A stretch of 20,344 nucleotides of DNA from Oopsacas minuta (Eukaryota > Porifera > Hexactinellida > Lyssacinosida > Leucopsacidae): positions 1 through 20,344 of the forward strand of contig JAKMXF010000114.1 of assembly GCA_024704765.1 (NCBI GenBank), written 5' to 3'. The first letter of the stretch is position 1. Each line of letters starts with the position of its first letter. Both the position numbers and the translations under genes were made by a program. Of the stretch, positions 1 through 8,435 are shown one piece after another. The notes under the pieces were generated by a model. That model searched no databases and was not told the DNA's origin. It saw only the letters and a list, made by a program, of their open reading frames with translations.

Positions 1-2
1 AA

Positions 3-620
3 GGAATAATCGATCAAACTGGTAACAAATGTCTTTTCGTTAGTTGTATCGATCAAGCAGATAAATATCGTCTGCTATTCGACCTTAAAGATCGAATAAT
101 TACCATTTATCCGGATTTCGAGCGAATTTTTGATGATGAAAGCGTTTCAGAGGATAATAATCCTCAGTTAGAAAAATTTGACGCCATTCCAAATCTCAAT
201 ATAGTATTGAATCGTAATGACGAGATAGCAATCGTTTCCAAACCACAGCATATGATTCAGAGCACACAATTAGGATCTGATAATTCTATATTGTCTGAAA
301 CTTATCCACCAAATTCCAATCAATGCTTAAATATGTCAGAATTTGCAGAAAATCCACTACATGCTAGCACAATATGTGAACCTATATCTGTGTATCATAC
401 TGGAAACTTGGAGTTAAGTCAATCCGCAACGAACCTTGATTTTCTACAGCAATTAAATCGAGAACAATTACTCACGCTTTTGCAACAAATGTGTAAAGAT
501 AGGAAATTCCTTAAAGAATGTCGTAAAACTCACAGAGTACTATTCACTCGTGATAGTGTATCATCTTCTACAACTGTGAAACGACCGAAGAGAGATAGGA
601 AATGGTATCACCTGTACTGA
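3..620 (+). CDS. Family A AIG1-like pseudo-GTPase, 3' part only
   Basis: The reading frame is open from the window edge to a TGA at 618-620, so the 5' part lies outside. The first residues (GIIDQTGNKC, then the G5-like LFVSCIDQ) match the end of the G domain of the copy at 20344-19224 almost residue for residue. After KDRIITIY the two proteins diverge strongly over about 100 residues of Ser/Asn/Asp-rich linker. They converge again in a C-terminal block, LDFLQQLNREQLLTLLQQMC followed by KDRK and a Lys/Arg-rich tail. Family B starts 358 bp downstream on the same strand. The role is inferred only: a guanine-nucleotide-binding-like protein whose P-loop, seen in the other copies, lacks the Lys. 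The TTG at 207 is an internal codon, not the start. Confidence 0.85.
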   Translation, partial: GIIDQTGNKCLFVSCIDQADKYRLLFDLKDRIITIYPDFERIFDDESVSEDNNPQLEKFDAIPNLNIVLNRNDEIAIVSKPQHMIQSTQLGSDNSILSETYPPNSNQCLNMSEFAENPLHASTICEPISVYHTGNLELSQSATNLDFLQQLNREQLLTLLQQMCKDRKFLKECRKTHRVLFTRDSVSSSTTVKRPKRDRKWYHLY

Positions 621-978
621 ATATGTCTACTTGCAATAACAATATACTACTTGCACATGCGGATATATGAAAGTTATAATTTGTGTCGTATTGAATTTCT
701 ATATATTTGTTAACTGCATTAGTTTTTGCTACCACTGCTCTCTCTAAACTCCGTCACGGTCCAAATATGTAAATTGATATTATGATGCAGTTGACATCCG
801 TTATCTCAACATTTGTTTGCTCGAAAGAACTTCATTTCCCTTCGACTCAAAATATTGGTATTCTAATACCCTTTATCCCGGCTATAGATACCGGATATCT
901 ACTGCATAGGTTATTATAATATTATTCTAAATACTTCTTATGCTTACAAACTATTTTTAAGATTATTCGCGTTTATTA
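621..978. other. A-B intergenic spacer, no gene seen
   Basis: This is the AT-rich spacer between the family A stop and the family B start. I see no AATAAA, no coding stretch and no clear splice site. It shows little similarity to the corresponding spacer of the right-hand pair (18566-19223), so gene order rather than spacer sequence is what the two units share. Confidence 0.5.
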
Positions 979-1998
979 ATGGGAAATACACACGGAGGTA
1001 CAGTCGCCAGAAAGAAAGATTACGACAATTATACAGTTATGCTGGTTGGGAATATGGGTGCAGGAAAGAGCAGTCTTGGAAACTTTCTACTGAAGAAAGA
1101 ACATTTTGTAGCCGCGGACAGTTTGGCACGAGTAACAGACAAGAACATGTGTGAGTGTACGAGTCTACCAGATGGTCTTACTCTAAGGATTATCGACACT
1201 CCAGGATTTGGAGACTTTAGGAAAAGCGAAGAAGTCAAGAGAGACCTGGCTGATGCTTTCTATGAAGCTAAAGATGGTGTGGATGCGTTTCTGTTTGTGA
1301 TAAGTTCAGCTGAACGAATCGGGAAAGAAAAGGTTTCACAATTTGAAATGTTTAAAAATTTTAACGACCATGAACATTTCTATGACTACGTAATACCTGT
1401 GTTCACTAAGGTTGATCAAAGGTTACAGAAAAAAGGCGAGAAGGACATCTACTCCTATGAGAAGCAAGAACGCTTAATTAATAGCGAACTTGAAAGCAAA
1501 CAGTTGGACATTTTCAGGGACAAAATTATTGCAAGAACTAAACAAAATTGGATGTGTATTTCTTCTACATCTAACGATGAATTCTACTACAGAGTTATAA
1601 TAAAACGACTGATTCAAACTATTGAAAGCATTCGTATTGAAAGACATGGAATGGTTTGCACAAGTAACATTATGGATAAGGCAAGAGTCCTGGATGATTT
1701 CGAGAAAGAGAGAAACAGGAGAGCAGAACAACAAGAAGTGAAGAGGGTAGTTGTTGGATTTCTACTGCATATCTTGCTTAATCAAATGCAAGGAGATGAT
1801 TTTGATGAAATATTCGGGGACGACAAGGAACGGCAGAAAAGGAATACAGAAAAGAAGGAGGCAGACAAGACGGAAGCAGTTGATAAAGAAAGAGACACCA
1901 AACAATCTGCAAGTAAAGAACTTTCTGATTCAGCTATAGCTACTGCTGCTGATATTCCGCGGTTGTTAAGTATTGAAGTAAAGAGCAAACCAATATAA
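979..1998 (+). CDS. Family B AIG1/GIMAP-like GTPase, complete
   Basis: A 339-residue, single-exon protein with all the G motifs of the AIG1 class (TRAFAC GTPases, septin-like superfamily). G1 is GNMGAGKSS at residues 24-32 with Lys30 and Ser31. A candidate G2 Thr is at 53. G3 is DTPG at 73-76, G4 is TKVD at 143-146, and G5 lies around CISST at 193-197. The N-terminus MGNTHGG fits the broad N-myristoylation pattern with Gly2, which would place it on membranes. After the G domain comes a charged helix (about 230-255), a hydrophobic/amphipathic helix (VVVGFLLHILLNQM, about 256-270), and then a Lys/Glu-rich tail. The start is the only Met before the domain, and it is conserved in the paralog B'. 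GTP binding and hydrolysis are expected. Membrane attachment and immune function are inference from GIMAPs. Confidence 0.93.
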   Translation: MGNTHGGTVARKKDYDNYTVMLVGNMGAGKSSLGNFLLKKEHFVAADSLARVTDKNMCECTSLPDGLTLRIIDTPGFGDFRKSEEVKRDLADAFYEAKDGVDAFLFVISSAERIGKEKVSQFEMFKNFNDHEHFYDYVIPVFTKVDQRLQKKGEKDIYSYEKQERLINSELESKQLDIFRDKIIARTKQNWMCISSTSNDEFYYRVIIKRLIQTIESIRIERHGMVCTSNIMDKARVLDDFEKERNRRAEQQEVKRVVVGFLLHILLNQMQGDDFDEIFGDDKERQKRNTEKKEADKTEAVDKERDTKQSASKELSDSAIATAADIPRLLSIEVKSKPI

Positions 1999-2449
1999 GG
2001 AACATTGTTAATAATAGCATAGTTATTGCATAAGTGTATTTATCATGTTTGTAAATATGAAAATGTGAATTCATCTTTATATTATTTTAATTGGTTTCCG
2101 ATTTCTGTATGCTGTCCAAAGATATGTAATAAGGGGCATCAAGGTATCGAGAATTATTTATGATTTTCATTCTGAGGAATTTCTAAATAGGAGTCAAGAT
2201 AGTTTAAAATACGTGAGTAACAAAATGGAACTCCTCTCGTTTGGACAGGATACGAAATATATGTCACTACACATTGAAATTTTGCTGTGGAGCATGACAC
2301 TTCTACGAAAACTTAATATTTCCAATTGTCGTAATAAAACACCATTTTGTTAACTTTTATTGTATAAATAAATAATCTCAGCAGTTAACCGTTTAACCAG
2401 CTTATGAATTTAGCCAAAGTTGCTGAATAGAATGATATTTAAAATATAC
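1999..2449. other. Non-coding flank of family B gene
   Basis: AT-rich DNA without a supportable gene. An AATAAA lies at 2367-2372, about 370 bp after the B stop. It could be a distant poly(A) signal, but nothing nearer was found and the assignment is weak. Confidence 0.4.
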
Positions 2450-2885
2450 GAGCCGCTTCGTTTGCTAGCACTGTGGGGCTTGTGGACATAAAGTGTTCGC
2501 ATGGGACTCGGCACGTCGTGCCTCGAATTTAGCAAAGTATAAAATTGCAAATTGAATTAATCAATTAATATTTCAACAATCTTTTACTTTATATTCATAA
2601 AAGCAACAAAGAATTTATATAAAAGAAACTTGAATATGCTAATTCGGATACAGCGTCCTTTGATATCCATCTATAGCCGTTAAGAGCAAGTCTCTACTTG
2701 AGAACGCGAAATTGGATTCAGCGTACTTGATTCCCCCTATATGTCTGTTGGGAGCAAGTCTAAGTATATTTCGAGATTTCAACTGTTTGTTTACTTTATA
2801 TTCATAAAAAACAACAAATATATTCACATATGATTATTTCGAAAATGTGAAAATCGGAATCAGCACACTCGATTACCCCAATGTA
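2450..2885. repeat. Foldback/MITE family, rearranged copy 1
   Basis: This begins with GAGCCGCTTCG and then ATAAAGTGTTCGCATGGGAC, followed by the small hairpin GGCAC-gtc-GTGCC and AATTTAGCAAAGTATAAAAT. The same modules, in the same order, make up the arms of the element at 8436-8973. Inside, a module beginning AT(T/C)GGAATCAGC and ending in a C-run is found three times in direct orientation (near 2641, 2712 and 2863). The inverted right arm seen in the other copy is missing, so this looks like a half-element with internal duplications. There are no coding traces, so it is a non-autonomous element. Confidence 0.75.
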
Positions 2886-3884
2886 ATTATTAATTTTTCC
2901 TATATCGTGAGTATTTTCAACTCATGACACAGTGTAACAATTTTACCATTTACCGCCATCATTCATAGGTTCACTGAGTGACACAGGGTTAGAAGTTTCT
3001 TATTCAGGAGCATTTCATATAATTTTAGAAACTGATATATTAGAATACATAGATTGCGAATACCAGAAAATCATGCAAGAGAATTCATCTTGGGTGTTTC
3101 TGAACTATAAATTCCATGGCGATGATATTTGCAATAAACAACAACATCATAAATAAATAGAACACTATTATAGCTTCACAGTGTATAGGCGTTTCTGACT
3201 AGGATTAAATTTCGCTTACATCGTAATCTACTAGATTATCCTATGAACTAACTCGTGATTGTGTGATATTTCACATTTGGTGCAGGTTTGTTGTTTTTCT
3301 ATGCTTATTTTGATTTTTTCTTTCAAATTTTTGAATATTTATACAATTTTCGCATTTATGTGCCTAATTTAGGAAATAATCTTGAATTCTAGGTTCTGAG
3401 GTAATAGAAAATTATTTCAAACTGCTTAGAAAATCGTGGAAATTATTGAGGCACTCAATCTGATAATTGTGAAACTACATGGACGTTTCCTCGAATATAC
3501 CTGGGTATATTCTGGGCTGCTACACGGGGGCCTGTGGAAATGGGGTGAAAAATAGACCGAATTCCTTGTTCCATACAAATGAATCTATCAAATGCGAAAA
3601 CTGATAGCAATTTTCTCATTTTGTGGAGGTTATCCTGTATATTTAGTGACTACTATTTTGTTTCGAATAAAGAAGTACGTCTTATGGATATGCATACCTT
3701 GACAAGGCTATGTGCCGCTCGGTTTGTATTTTGTCTCATTTTACACATGTTGTGTATATAACTACCCTTGGTTCTGATTATCATTAGTTTGCAACCTACT
3801 GAGTACTGACTCCTGGCACTCCTGGCAGTCTAGATAGCTAGTCTCATGTGATAAAGGCTTATAGCATAGATAGCATAGTAAGTA
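2886..3884. other. No gene recognised
   Basis: About 1 kb of AT-rich DNA with no convincing exon, RNA gene or repeat structure. The short open stretch at 3579-3761 has no recognisable composition or neighbouring splice signals, and I treat it as chance. Confidence 0.4.
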
Positions 3885-4108
3885 ATAGTAAATATCCTAG
3901 CCATATGATCGACAAAGGTTGGTAGATATGAACTCTATGAATATAATTATTTCAGCTCGGTTAAAGTATATACGTATCACGAAATGACCGAAGTCTAATG
4001 ATATAATCTGGCCGACTGGGGTAGAAGAATATTGAGAGGTTTAGAGCTCCCCAACACTCGTATAACGCCAGTATTTAGCAAGAGTAAAATAAAACTCTTT
4101 AGGAAAAG

Positions 4109-4157
4109 TTTTCACCTCATTGTTTACAATACAAAATTGTAAATAATGGGGTGAAAA
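4109..4157. repeat. 22-bp stem hairpin, possible short MITE core
   Basis: The arms at 4109-4130 and 4136-4157 are inverted repeats with two mismatches around the 5-nt loop ACAAA; the ends are TTTTCACC and GGTGAAAA. The hairpin lies in the stretch present only in the left copy of the A flank. This suggests a small insertion after the duplication. No target-site duplication could be fixed. Confidence 0.65.
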
Positions 4158-4448
4158 TTTACTATACAAAAATGTGAAGTCAGCGCCCTAGATGGATGTT
4201 TCGGGGGGCCTTACCCCCGACCCCCAGGTTTTACGCCTATGCCCTATGCTATCCATGCTATGTGACTGTCCTAATATTGAAAGAATTAGATATGTACACA
4301 GTAATAGTCAGGTAAACTTCCGAGATGCATCATCATCGGGAGTAACCGCTTGTGCCGTCTTTCGTAGGTTCCATGTAATGTATTATCAGCATATGAAAAT
4401 AATCTGTAGAGTATGGTATGCTGCACCTAGAAGGTCTGTAGCATTCAA

Positions 4449-4522
4449 GGTTTACCCATAATTAATTAACTCAGAATTATAACGAATATATTTCATGTTT
4501 CAAATACAAATGATTAGTAAAT
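4449..4522 (+). promoter_or_regulatory. Conserved 74-bp 5' leader of family A gene
   Basis: The 74 bases directly before the A start match those before the other A start (5303-5230, minus strand) with only two differences. The flanking DNA and even the coding DNA differ much more. The block contains TTAATTAATTAACT and ends GATTAGTAAAT before the ATG. It is probably the 5' UTR and/or core promoter. No TATA box can be singled out in such AT-rich DNA. Confidence 0.5.
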
Positions 4523-4956
4523 ATGGAAGCAATTTGGAAATTTTTCAGTTTCTTTCAAAACAATCAAGAATTTCAAACTGTTTCCAATGATTCTGAAGTT
4601 AAAATACGGGATGAAGGTTTGGCTGACAATCCCAAAATGAAAGAATTATTGGATAATCCATTTGAAGCTATCCAAAATAATGAAAAGTTAAGAAACGCCG
4701 TGTTTGCGCAACAGAAACAAATAGGTTGGAATATTTTACCAACAACAAGTGAATACGTTACGAAAGATAACTCCACTGATCTCGGGTTAATCAAACTGAA
4801 TCATAAAATACGAATACAGCCATTGAGAAATGAAACAGGTTTAGTGAACATTTTGATGTTTGGAAAGAGTGGTTGTGGACAAACTACATTACTTTCCTAT
4901 CTAACTAAGAACAATCAGTTGAAAGGTGTAGACTCAATGTCTACTCAACAGTTCTA
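4523..4956 (+). CDS. Family A AIG1-like pseudo-GTPase, 5' part, cut by gap
   Basis: The ATG at 4523 opens a frame that runs to the N at 4957. The N-terminal region of about 114 residues (Asn/Gln/Glu-rich, with the block NEKLRNAVFAQQKQIGWNIL) is not a domain I recognise. The G domain then begins with VNILMFGKSGCGQTTLLSYL. The P-loop has Gln where the catalytic Lys of GxxxxGK(S/T) belongs. Sequence beyond the N is antisense of another copy, so the gene is truncated at the gap. Its last 130 bases equal the reverse complement of the window end (20215-20344) with one mismatch, so this is probably the missing 5' half of the A' gene there. Joined through that overlap the protein would be about 480 residues. 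Confidence 0.88.
4827..4956 (+). repeat. 130-bp overlap with the window's right end (inverted)
   Basis: It is identical to the reverse complement of 20215-20344 except at one base (4897, C versus A in the A' orientation). It stops exactly at the N on this side and exactly at the window end on the other. That is what a dovetail overlap between two unjoined contig ends looks like. Confidence 0.9.
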
Positions 4957-4957
4957 N
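4957..4957. other. Assembly gap (single N) inside family A copies
   Basis: A single N stands between two convergent, truncated family A genes. The left gene is cut after about 145 codons and the right one after 90, so the two ends do not correspond to one symmetric centre. The true gap size is unknown. Confidence 0.95.
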
Positions 4958-5229
4958 TTGATTAACCCGAGATCAGTGGAGTTATCTTTCGTAATGTATT
5001 CACTTGTTGTTGGTAAAATATTCCAACCCATTTGTTTCTGTTGCGCAAACACGGCGTTTCTTAACTTTTCATTATTTTGGATAGCTTGTAATGGATTATC
5101 CAATATTTCTTTCATTTTGGGATTGTTAGCCAAACTTTCATCCCGTATTTTAGCTTCAGGATCATTGGAAACAGTTTGCGATTCTTGATTGTCTCGAAAG
5201 AAACTCAATAATTTCGAAAAGAATTCCAT
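4958..5229 (-). CDS. Third family A copy, 5' part, cut by gap
   Basis: The start ATG is at 5229 on the minus strand, and the frame runs 90 codons to the N. The protein begins MEFFSKLLSFFRDNQESQTV and shares the block NEKLRNAVFAQQKQ and then GWNILPTTSEY with the copy at 4523. About 17 of 90 residues differ. The G domain would lie beyond the gap. The 5' leader is shared with the other A copy. It is likely a genuine separate gene, since the divergence is too high for an allele or an assembly echo. Whether its 3' half is the fragment at 3-620 is possible but unproven. Confidence 0.85.
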
Positions 5230-5303
5230 ATTTACTAATCATTTGTATTTGAAACATGAAATATTTTCGTTATAATTCTGAGTTAATTAATTATAGGTAA
5301 ACC
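5230..5303 (-). promoter_or_regulatory. Conserved 74-bp 5' leader of family A gene (second copy)
   Basis: This is the reverse complement of 4449-4522 with two mismatches, placed directly before the ATG at 5229. The sharp conservation compared with the rest of the flank suggests a functional leader or promoter. Confidence 0.5.
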
Positions 5304-5760
5304 TCGAAAGCGGCAGACCTTCTAGGTGAAGCATACCATATTCACAGATTACTTTTACTAATTATTCCTATGCAGATAATACATTACATGTAACCTCTGA
5401 AATAAAGCACAAGTGGTTACTCCCGATGATGCTGCATCTCGGAAGTCTACCTGACTATTACTGTGTACAGATGTCTAATTTTTCAATATTAGGACATTCG
5501 ATTTATGCCTAATTAAGTCCCCGAGTTCGTTGTTATTTAATGTATCTTATTAATTATTCCATTTATTTTTAGCGGTGGCGCTATACGGGTCTTGGGGAAC
5601 TATAAACCTCTTCTAGACCCCCAGTCGGCAGATTATTAGACTTCGGCCTTTTCATGATACGTATAAACTTTAATCCAGCTGAAATAAATATATTCTTAGA
5701 GTTCATATCTACCAACCTTTGTCAATCATATGGCTAGAATCAGTGCAATATTTATCCTGG

Positions 5761-7186
5761 ACGACATTCAAAAGTACCCGAAACCTAATAATTTCGCACG
5801 CTCGCTACCCTCGCTTGTAAAATAGTTTAAAGTATGTACTCAACCCAAGAGACATCATGCAGGCATCCAGGAATTCGCTCTATTCAATTACTATTTATTG
5901 AAACATCACAGTGTTTACAATTGTGTGTGTCAGGTTATGAGATTTTATAGTTCAATATTAACGAATTTCGTCGACCTTTTCATAATGGATTGTTGGCCAA
6001 GATGTAGTTTTGAGATCTATAAAATATGCCTATGGCCACCACTGATTATGAATTATAATAATTATCAATCAATACATATTTTGAAAACAGCTCTTTTCGC
6101 AACTCCCTAGGATACCTGATTTCTCGTTAGAAACTAATGACTAGCACAATATTTATTTACAAATGTGCAAATTAAGATTTATCATATTGTAAACATCATT
6201 TTGTGACTATTTCATAGTTTAAAGCCAATCATACACCATGGAACTTTGTTATATGTATGTTTGTTGGAATTTTTATGCAAATTTATTGTATGCAACATGC
6301 CGTTACATTTGAATAGTTTATACCACAAATTGCATGTGAATGGTGGATATAATGTTTATAGAATTTCACAGTTTCCATTGCCCCATGTTATCATCAGTTA
6401 AACTGTGTGAAAATATGATTGATCGTATGATATCTACATTTGATACTTTTCGGACCGCGCAGGCTGACATGGTCTCGAAGAAATAGTAATAACCTACTTT
6501 ACATACTTATAATCATACCTCGTAACAAAAATTCCTACAAACACCTTTGTGATGTCAAATAATACAGATAAATAATAAACGATATATGAGTAGAAATTGC
6601 GAAAATAGAAACCATAATAAACTCACGAATCTGTCGATTATTATTTGTATCACCAAATAGTAGTTCTAGATGTCCAATTAATTTTATACAAAAGGAGGAT
6701 AAATATGAATTATTTATATACGTAGATCAGTATTGAGCTGAGTATTCTATTGCATACATCGTAATATACTAATATTATATGTTAAATTCCCACGGAGATT
6801 ACATCATATAGCATTATTCTATTTAACATCTTGTACACTTCTTATAGTATAAGTTTTGAGATTATATCATAACTCAACTCATTTCCAACCTCAGGTTTAT
6901 ATTGGTAATACTATGAGGCGGAGTTTCCGTCTGTTACGTACTGCTAACATAGCTTGCTATGAGAAAATAACGCTCAAAAATTTTGTGCGATTTTCTCGTG
7001 TTAATTTCCTTGAGCTGATATTTCCATAATCATAAGTTATCCTGAATTTGTATAGATTTACTTAATTACTTAAATATGGTTTATCCTTCCTTATTTAAGT
7101 TTCATTGAATTTGAAAATCAATATTGTAAGAATTATTAGCATTTAATACATCCAATATATCGTATAAAGTATATGGTTATTATAAT
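5761..7186. other. No gene recognised
   Basis: About 1.4 kb of AT-rich DNA. The open stretch at 5898-6110 has no domain, unusual composition or flanking splice signals. I saw no RNA gene and no clear terminal inverted repeat. Confidence 0.45.
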
Positions 7187-7192
7187 TTTATT
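7187..7192 (-). terminator. Poly(A) signal AATAAA of tetraspanin gene
   Basis: AATAAA on the minus strand lies 56 bases after the tetraspanin stop codon, a usual distance for a 3' UTR signal. Confidence 0.6.
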
Positions 7193-7247
7193 CTTTCATA
7201 AATACTTGTGTAAAGGCCAAAATTTAGTAGAGCTTATTCTATCAATA

Positions 7248-8030
7248 TTATCTACGCTTTTCAACCATCAGGACAAATAACAGCATACCAGCGGTAACCA
7301 CAGCAACCAGATATAGAATCGTAGTAGAAAGTACTCCCAATGCTATTAGCTTGAAAAACTCATACACATATAATAACATTGACACATACGTTCTCTCTAG
7401 ACAGCCTTCATTGTATATCTGCATGAAATCAGCTGTATCGCATTCAGTAGCGTTATAAAACACTTTACAACAACTGGATGGAATGTTTGACATATTTTCA
7501 TAACTGTCTGGTCCTTCGGGCCCGCAGCATTTCAATACTTGATGAAGTTTATCAATAGATGACTGATTTATTCGCTGTCTATCTGTGAAGTATCTCTTAT
7601 GGAAGATTCCAGAATAATCTTTGACATAGTTTTCATAGGAAAGCTCAATAGATATTGCGTTCCCATATGAGCCGCCTGTCAATTGAATGACAGTGGCAAG
7701 AAGCAGTATGTAGATGGTTGCACCGAGTAGAGCGATTGAAATCAATTTTGTATTATTTCGAGGTGAAAAGCTAGCGACAAACGCACCTAATACATTTGTT
7801 ATACATGCAATAAATAGTAACACCCCGCTGATCAATGTTGTTATGTAAAGCACTTTAAAGTGATGGCCATTCACTGGAGATGGTAGTTGAAATGTTTCGA
7901 GAATATTTCTGTTCGCTGCGTCGAAAACAGTTAAATAACTCCCAACAGCAAGCATTACAAGTGACATCATGAATTCAATACTTCCCATAATGGAGCATAC
8001 TAATATTAGAACAAATCTCAACTTCTTCAT
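7248..8030 (-). CDS. Tetraspanin, single exon
   Basis: A 260-residue protein with the tetraspanin layout. Membrane segments lie at about 6-34, 58-86, 95-118 and 226-256, with a short first loop and a large extracellular loop at about 119-225. The loop holds the family signature CCG (168-170), PSSCC (184-188), Cys197 and Cys210. That is six cysteines and three expected disulfides. N-glycosylation sequons lie at Asn155, Asn179 and Asn193. Tetraspanins organise membrane-protein microdomains at the plasma membrane or endosomes; the partner here is unknown. The start has Lys-Lys directly after Met, typical of the cytosolic N-terminus. The gene has no intron, whereas animal tetraspanin genes usually have several, so it may be a retrocopy. 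It is intact, with an AATAAA 56 bp downstream. Confidence 0.95.
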   Translation of the reverse strand: MKKLRFVLILVCSIMGSIEFMMSLVMLAVGSYLTVFDAANRNILETFQLPSPVNGHHFKVLYITTLISGVLLFIACITNVLGAFVASFSPRNNTKLISIALLGATIYILLLATVIQLTGGSYGNAISIELSYENYVKDYSGIFHKRYFTDRQRINQSSIDKLHQVLKCCGPEGPDSYENMSNIPSSCCKVFYNATECDTADFMQIYNEGCLERTYVSMLLYVYEFFKLIALGVLSTTILYLVAVVTAGMLLFVLMVEKRR

Positions 8031-8083
8031 TTCCAGAGATTTTTGTTGGACAATTTGTCAATAAATAATTGTTTGGGCAAATT

Positions 8084-8110
8084 TATATATATATATATAT
8101 ATATATATAT
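8084..8110. repeat. (TA)n microsatellite
   Basis: Thirteen TA units lie 54-80 bases upstream of the tetraspanin start. They could contribute TATA-like sequence to its promoter, but length variation and chance are equally possible. Confidence 0.85.
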
Positions 8111-8435
8111 GGTGAATTGTCACCTGACAAGACCCATTCAGAGTAACAATAGCATTTACACGAGTGTATTTGTCAATGTATTGAATTACTCACTGGCCAT
8201 GACTTTGGATACCATAAATAACTATAGAAATATGATTATCAGTCCACTAAACATTCCATCAAATATTTTATATTATCAATCCTCGATTGTTGTCTGATTA
8301 GAAATTGATTATTATTATTTAACTACACTGCAAAAACGACAAAATAACCTGTTAGGCAAAAACCCACAATGCTAATTACTAATAGGCCAGATTATTTTGA
8401 TAGCTAATTTACACCAATTAACAATAACCCATACA
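8111..8435. other. No gene recognised
   Basis: AT-rich spacer between the tetraspanin promoter region and the foldback element. Nothing supportable is seen. Confidence 0.4.

Larger units (their letters stand above)
3885..4956 (+). repeat. Left copy of the ~1-kb A-gene 5' flank plus 5' coding part
   Basis: From about 3885 this region matches the reverse complement of 4958-5760 in blocks. Shared blocks include CCATATGAT-GACAAAGGTTG, GTAGATATGAACTCTA, CCGAAGTCTAAT, TAGTCAGGTA-ACTTCCGAGATGC and the first 90 codons of the A gene. The left copy has a unique insertion of roughly 180 bp (about 4075-4255) holding a hairpin and a GC-rich patch. The arms are clearly diverged, about 81 percent identical over the encoded 90 residues, so they are paralogous copies and not one molecule read twice. 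A gap (N) interrupts the centre. Confidence 0.85.
4958..5760 (-). repeat. Right copy of the A-gene 5' flank
   Basis: Read on the minus strand this matches 3885-4956 block by block, with indels, and ends near ATATGGCTAGAAT (about 5750). It lacks the left copy's insertion and has its own small insertions, for example around 5350-5375. The presence of about 1 kb of shared flank shows that the duplicated unit includes upstream DNA and not only coding sequence. Confidence 0.8.

Noticed and set aside
4192-4461. 89-codon open frame upstream of the A gene
   Set aside because: The homologous flank of the other A copy has indels that break the frame, so it is not under coding constraint.
4957-4957. 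Cruciform or functional palindrome at the centre of the inverted A copies
   Set aside because: The centre is an assembly gap, the two truncation points differ, and the contig overlap with the window end offers a simpler explanation.
4958-5188. Continuation of the 4523 frame across the N
   Set aside because: The sequence after the N is antisense to another A gene. The open frame there is an artefact of reading the opposite strand.
5898-6110. 70-codon open frame
   Set aside because: Composition is like its AT-rich surroundings and there is no splice, domain or repeat support.
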